Positions 7,327 to 9,548 of a stretch of 9,548 nt of DNA are shown in pieces. Position 1 is the first letter of the stretch; every line of letters starts with the position of its first letter. This DNA comes from Butyrivibrio sp. GTDB lineage: Bacteria > Bacillota_A > Clostridia > Lachnospirales > Lachnospiraceae. The DNA lies in NCBI GenBank assembly GCA_024690635.1, contig JAILOW010000097.1:1-9548 (forward strand), given 5' to 3'. The notes under the pieces are model-generated. The model made no database searches and was not told the origin of the DNA. It saw nothing but the letters and a program-made list of their open reading frames with translations. Made by a program: the position numbers and the translations under genes.

Positions 7327-9396
7327 TTATAAGGTTTTAAAGTCAACAAAATTTGCAGATTTTGTGCCTAAAGCCCTCTTTAATACATCATATTGTGCAT
7401 CCGAAAGATCCGGATCTGATTTTAGGATTTTATCAACATCCGCAGCAGCAGCTTTCACAAGGTCGCTGTCGTGGTAGATATCCCCCACTCTGAAATTCAT
7501 TTCTCCGCTCTGCCTTACGCCAAACAGATCACCGGGGCCCCTTTGCTTTAGATCCTCTTCTGCGATGACAAATCCATCATTTGACCTGTTCATGATATCA
7601 AGCCTTTTTGCGGCATCTTCTGAATCTGTAGAGTTGATAAAGATACAATATGACTGCTCTTTTCCTCTTCCTACACGTCCTCTTAACTGGTGAAGCTGGG
7701 AAAGACCGAATCTCTCGGCGTTTTCAATCATCATAACCGTAGCATTGGGAACATTTATACCAACCTCTATAACAGTCGTGGATACCAGCACGTCAATATT
7801 ATGATCGGCAAAATCCTCCATGATCTTATCTTTCATAGTAGGCTTCATCTTGCCATGAAGCATCTGGACTCTTATAGAAGGAGGAAGCTCCTCTTTTAGT
7901 TTTTCAGAATAATCAGTTACGTTTTCAGCACCCTCAATCTCACCTTCTTCAACCATGGGGCAGATCACGTATACCTGTCTTCCTTTTTCAACCTGCTCTT
8001 TTATGAATTTGTAGGCATTTGGTCTGTAGGAGGTTCCAACTACGCAGTTCTTTATGGGGAGTCTTCCCTGCGGAAGTTCATCAACAACTGATATATTCAG
8101 ATCTCCGTAGAGGATTATGGCAAGTGTTCTTGGTATGGGTGTTGCGCTCATGGCAAGAACATGAGTATTTAAACCTTTTCCCGACAGAGACTCCCTCTGC
8201 CTTACACCGAACCTGTGCTGCTCATCAGTAACAACAAGTGCCAGGTTTTTATATTCCACCTTTTCCTGAATAAGTGCGTTGGTTCCTATAATGCAGTTGT
8301 ATTCGCCTTCCTTTATCCTTTGCTGAACTTCTCTTTTGTCTTTTGCAGAAAGAGCTCCCGTCAAAAGGCAGGGTTTAAGGCATTTAAGATCATATTTTTG
8401 AACGAATTCCTTAAAGTTTTCAAAATGCTGTGCCGCCAAAACCTCAGTGGGAGCCATTAAAGCGCCCTGATAGCCGTTGGCTGCGGTCATAAGAAGAGCC
8501 AGCAGAGCTATTATAGTCTTACCTGATCCCACATCTCCCTGAATAAGCCTGTTCATAACGTAGTCACCTGTAAGATCAGATATTACATCATTCAAAGCTT
8601 TCGTCTGAGCGCCTGTCAGTTTATAAGGAAGAGCTTCAATAAGCCTTTTTACATCAGCTACCTCTATCATTTTATTGGTTGATAAAAGCTCCTTTTGCAT
8701 CATCTTAAGGCGCTTTAATCTAAGGGAAAACAAAAAGAATTCATTATAGGCAAGCCTTCTTCTTGCGTTTTCAAGGCCTTCGGGATTTTTCGGAAAATGT
8801 ATATCCCTTACTGCGCTTGAATAATCCAAAAAATCATTGATTTTTATAACTTCTTCAGGCAAAAACTCCTCAAATGAACCTGCGCTTAAAAAGGCTTTTT
8901 CAACGGCTTTCATAACTGTGTTATTGGAAAGGCCTTTTACAAGCGGGTATCTTGGCTGCATCTTACCGCAAAGCGAAGCATATTCCTCAATTTTATACAT
9001 CTTGGGATGATCCATGGAATAAAAGCTTCCTTTCCTTCGGACCATTCCTCTGAATACATATTTGTTTCCGCTTTTTAAGGAATTTGCCAGATATGGCGCA
9101 TTAAAGAAAGTTACTTTTATTCTGCCTGTTTCATCAGCAGCATCAAAAGCAACTATGGATAGATTTCGTACATGTCTTCTACCTATGTTTCCGATAATTG
9201 TGAGCGTTGAAGCGCATACTGCGTTTTCCTTAAGATCACATGCTCTTACCGGCTCATTAAAAAGCTCATAGGCTCTTGGATAATAGCCAATAAGATCTCC
9301 CACATTAAAAACACCGCATTTTTCAAATAGCTTTGCGGTCTTATCACCTATCCCTTTAAGATTTGTTATACTTTCAAAAAGATATTCTTCTCCCAT
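7327..9396 (-). CDS. recG: ATP-dependent DNA helicase RecG
   Basis: A 689-residue protein of normal Firmicutes RecG length. RecG remodels stalled replication forks and branch-migrates Holliday junctions. Residues 10-40 contain a helix-hairpin-helix-like LKGIGDKTAKLFEKCGV, and about 60-135 form the OB-fold wedge domain. The helicase core follows: LTGAQTKALNDV at 260-271, Walker A GDVGSGKT at 287-294, APTEVLAAQH at 315-324, the DExH box DEQHRFG at 391-397, SATPIPRT at 417-424, HGKMK at 514-518, STTVIEVGINVPNA at 539-552 and HQLRGRVGRG at 569-578. The RecG-specific TRG region appears as DLKQRGPGDLFGVRQSG at about 615-631. GGGGG lies 5 bases before the ATG at 9396. An ATG at 9401 is out of frame and reaches a stop after 11 codons. 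Upstream are a TATAAT box and the terminator of the preceding gene, so recG probably starts a new transcription unit. Confidence 0.98.
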   Translation of the reverse strand: MGEEYLFESITNLKGIGDKTAKLFEKCGVFNVGDLIGYYPRAYELFNEPVRACDLKENAVCASTLTIIGNIGRRHVRNLSIVAFDAADETGRIKVTFFNAPYLANSLKSGNKYVFRGMVRRKGSFYSMDHPKMYKIEEYASLCGKMQPRYPLVKGLSNNTVMKAVEKAFLSAGSFEEFLPEEVIKINDFLDYSSAVRDIHFPKNPEGLENARRRLAYNEFFLFSLRLKRLKMMQKELLSTNKMIEVADVKRLIEALPYKLTGAQTKALNDVISDLTGDYVMNRLIQGDVGSGKTIIALLALLMTAANGYQGALMAPTEVLAAQHFENFKEFVQKYDLKCLKPCLLTGALSAKDKREVQQRIKEGEYNCIIGTNALIQEKVEYKNLALVVTDEQHRFGVRQRESLSGKGLNTHVLAMSATPIPRTLAIILYGDLNISVVDELPQGRLPIKNCVVGTSYRPNAYKFIKEQVEKGRQVYVICPMVEEGEIEGAENVTDYSEKLKEELPPSIRVQMLHGKMKPTMKDKIMEDFADHNIDVLVSTTVIEVGINVPNATVMMIENAERFGLSQLHQLRGRVGRGKEQSYCIFINSTDSEDAAKRLDIMNRSNDGFVIAEEDLKQRGPGDLFGVRQSGEMNFRVGDIYHDSDLVKAAAADVDKILKSDPDLSDAQYDVLKRALGTKSANFVDFKTL

Positions 9397-9421
9397 TTCA
9401 TCCCCCGAATTGTCTTAATCT

Positions 9422-9427
9422 ATTATA
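9422..9427 (-). promoter_or_regulatory. Candidate -10 box for recG
   Basis: A perfect TATAAT on the minus strand lies 26 bases upstream of the recG ATG and just after the T tract of the preceding terminator. No convincing -35 hexamer is present at 16-18 bases; those positions fall in the terminator loop and stem. A start near 9415 would leave a leader of about 19 bases that includes the GGGGG ribosome binding site. The assignment rests on one hexamer in AT-rich DNA. Confidence 0.45.
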
Positions 9428-9429
9428 AC

Positions 9430-9458
9430 AAAAAAGCCGGACATTATAGTCCGGCTTT
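9430..9458 (-). terminator. Intrinsic terminator of the DAK2/FakA-like gene
   Basis: On the minus strand a perfect 10-bp stem (AAAGCCGGAC paired with GTCCGGCTTT, 9458-9449 and 9442-9433) with a 6-base loop TATAAT is followed by a run of six T, of which the first three lie in the stem, then GTT. It begins 12 bases after the stop codon of the FakA-like gene. This is a textbook rho-independent terminator, so the upstream gene is probably transcribed separately from recG. Confidence 0.92.
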
Positions 9459-9470
9459 GATAGATCATGA

Positions 9471-9548
9471 TCATTCCGCAGAAACAATATAATAATATAT
9501 AGGCTGTCCGCCGAACTGAAGCTCCACGTCGCATGAAGGGAACTCTTT
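9471..9548 (-). CDS. DAK2 domain / FakA-like (YloV family) fatty acid kinase, C-terminal end only
   Basis: The last 25 codons plus a TGA stop are present; the rest lies beyond the right edge. The peptide ends in VELQFGGQPIYYYIVSAE. This closely matches the conserved C-terminus of the FakA/YloV family, which typically finishes with a Glu-rich strand, GGQPxYxY and a short hydrophobic tail ending in Glu. FakA phosphorylates fatty acids bound to FakB (DegV family) proteins. Position supports the call: in many Firmicutes the asp23-fakA (yloV) pair lies directly upstream of recG. A well-formed terminator follows after 12 bases. The identification rests on a short tail plus gene order, so it is good but not certain. 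Confidence 0.75.
   Translation of the reverse strand, partial: KEFPSCDVELQFGGQPIYYYIVSAE

Noticed and set aside
9366..9401. Eleven-codon open frame starting at the ATG at 9401, overlapping the recG start out of frame
   Set aside because: The GGGGG sequence abuts its ATG with no spacer, so it cannot be a good start, while the spacing suits the recG ATG. It could be an upstream regulatory frame but nothing supports that.
1..9548. Search for a defence system, prophage, integron, insertion sequence, CRISPR or riboswitch
   Set aside because: All long gaps are under 100 bases, all genes are recognisable housekeeping families apart from one coiled-coil protein, and no terminal repeats, regular repeats or transposase motifs are visible.

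Overview
This window looks like a housekeeping stretch of a low-to-moderate GC Firmicute of class Clostridia. Lachnospiraceae (Butyrivibrio/Roseburia-like) is my best guess. The guess rests on codon usage, the style of the topoisomerase IV proteins, strong purine-rich ribosome binding sites, and the gene order FakA-like kinase, recG, rsmD, coaD. The family-level placement is inference, because no rRNA or other marker is present. Every supported gene lies on the minus strand, so transcription runs from high to low coordinates. I see no mobile element, CRISPR array, tRNA or rRNA, and no stretch above 300 bases without a gene.

Layout in the direction of transcription. The window opens with the last 25 codons of a DAK2/FakA-like (YloV family) protein (9548-9471), followed by a clear intrinsic terminator (9430-9458). 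Next comes recG (9396-7327) with a TATAAT box just upstream. A 67-base gap holds another TATAAT box and an unusual leader in which a hairpin separates a strong Shine-Dalgarno from the start codon of a DegV/FakB-type fatty-acid-binding protein (7259-6390). The two subunits of a second type II topoisomerase follow: parE-like (6371-4449), then parC-like (4434-2197). parC, rsmD (2200-1643) and coaD (1646-1158) are joined by two 4-base ATGA stop/start overlaps. A coiled-coil protein of unknown function (1142-435) follows coaD after 15 bases. After an imperfect hairpin (399-426) comes the 5' part of an RsuA-family pseudouridine synthase gene (371-1), which runs off the left edge.

The compact spacing from degV to the coiled-coil gene (gaps of 18, 14, -4, -4 and 15 bases) suggests one transcription unit. 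It combines DNA topology and repair (recG, parE, parC), ribosome modification (rsmD, rsuA family), coenzyme A synthesis (coaD) and phospholipid precursor supply (FakA-like and FakB-like proteins). The combination looks like a growth-linked housekeeping operon, not a dedicated system.

I found no convincing undescribed multi-gene system. The observations most worth a second look are the hairpin-bridged ribosome binding site of degV, the FakA-recG-FakB arrangement, the placement of parE-parC between recG and rsmD, and the uncharacterised coiled-coil protein next to coaD.
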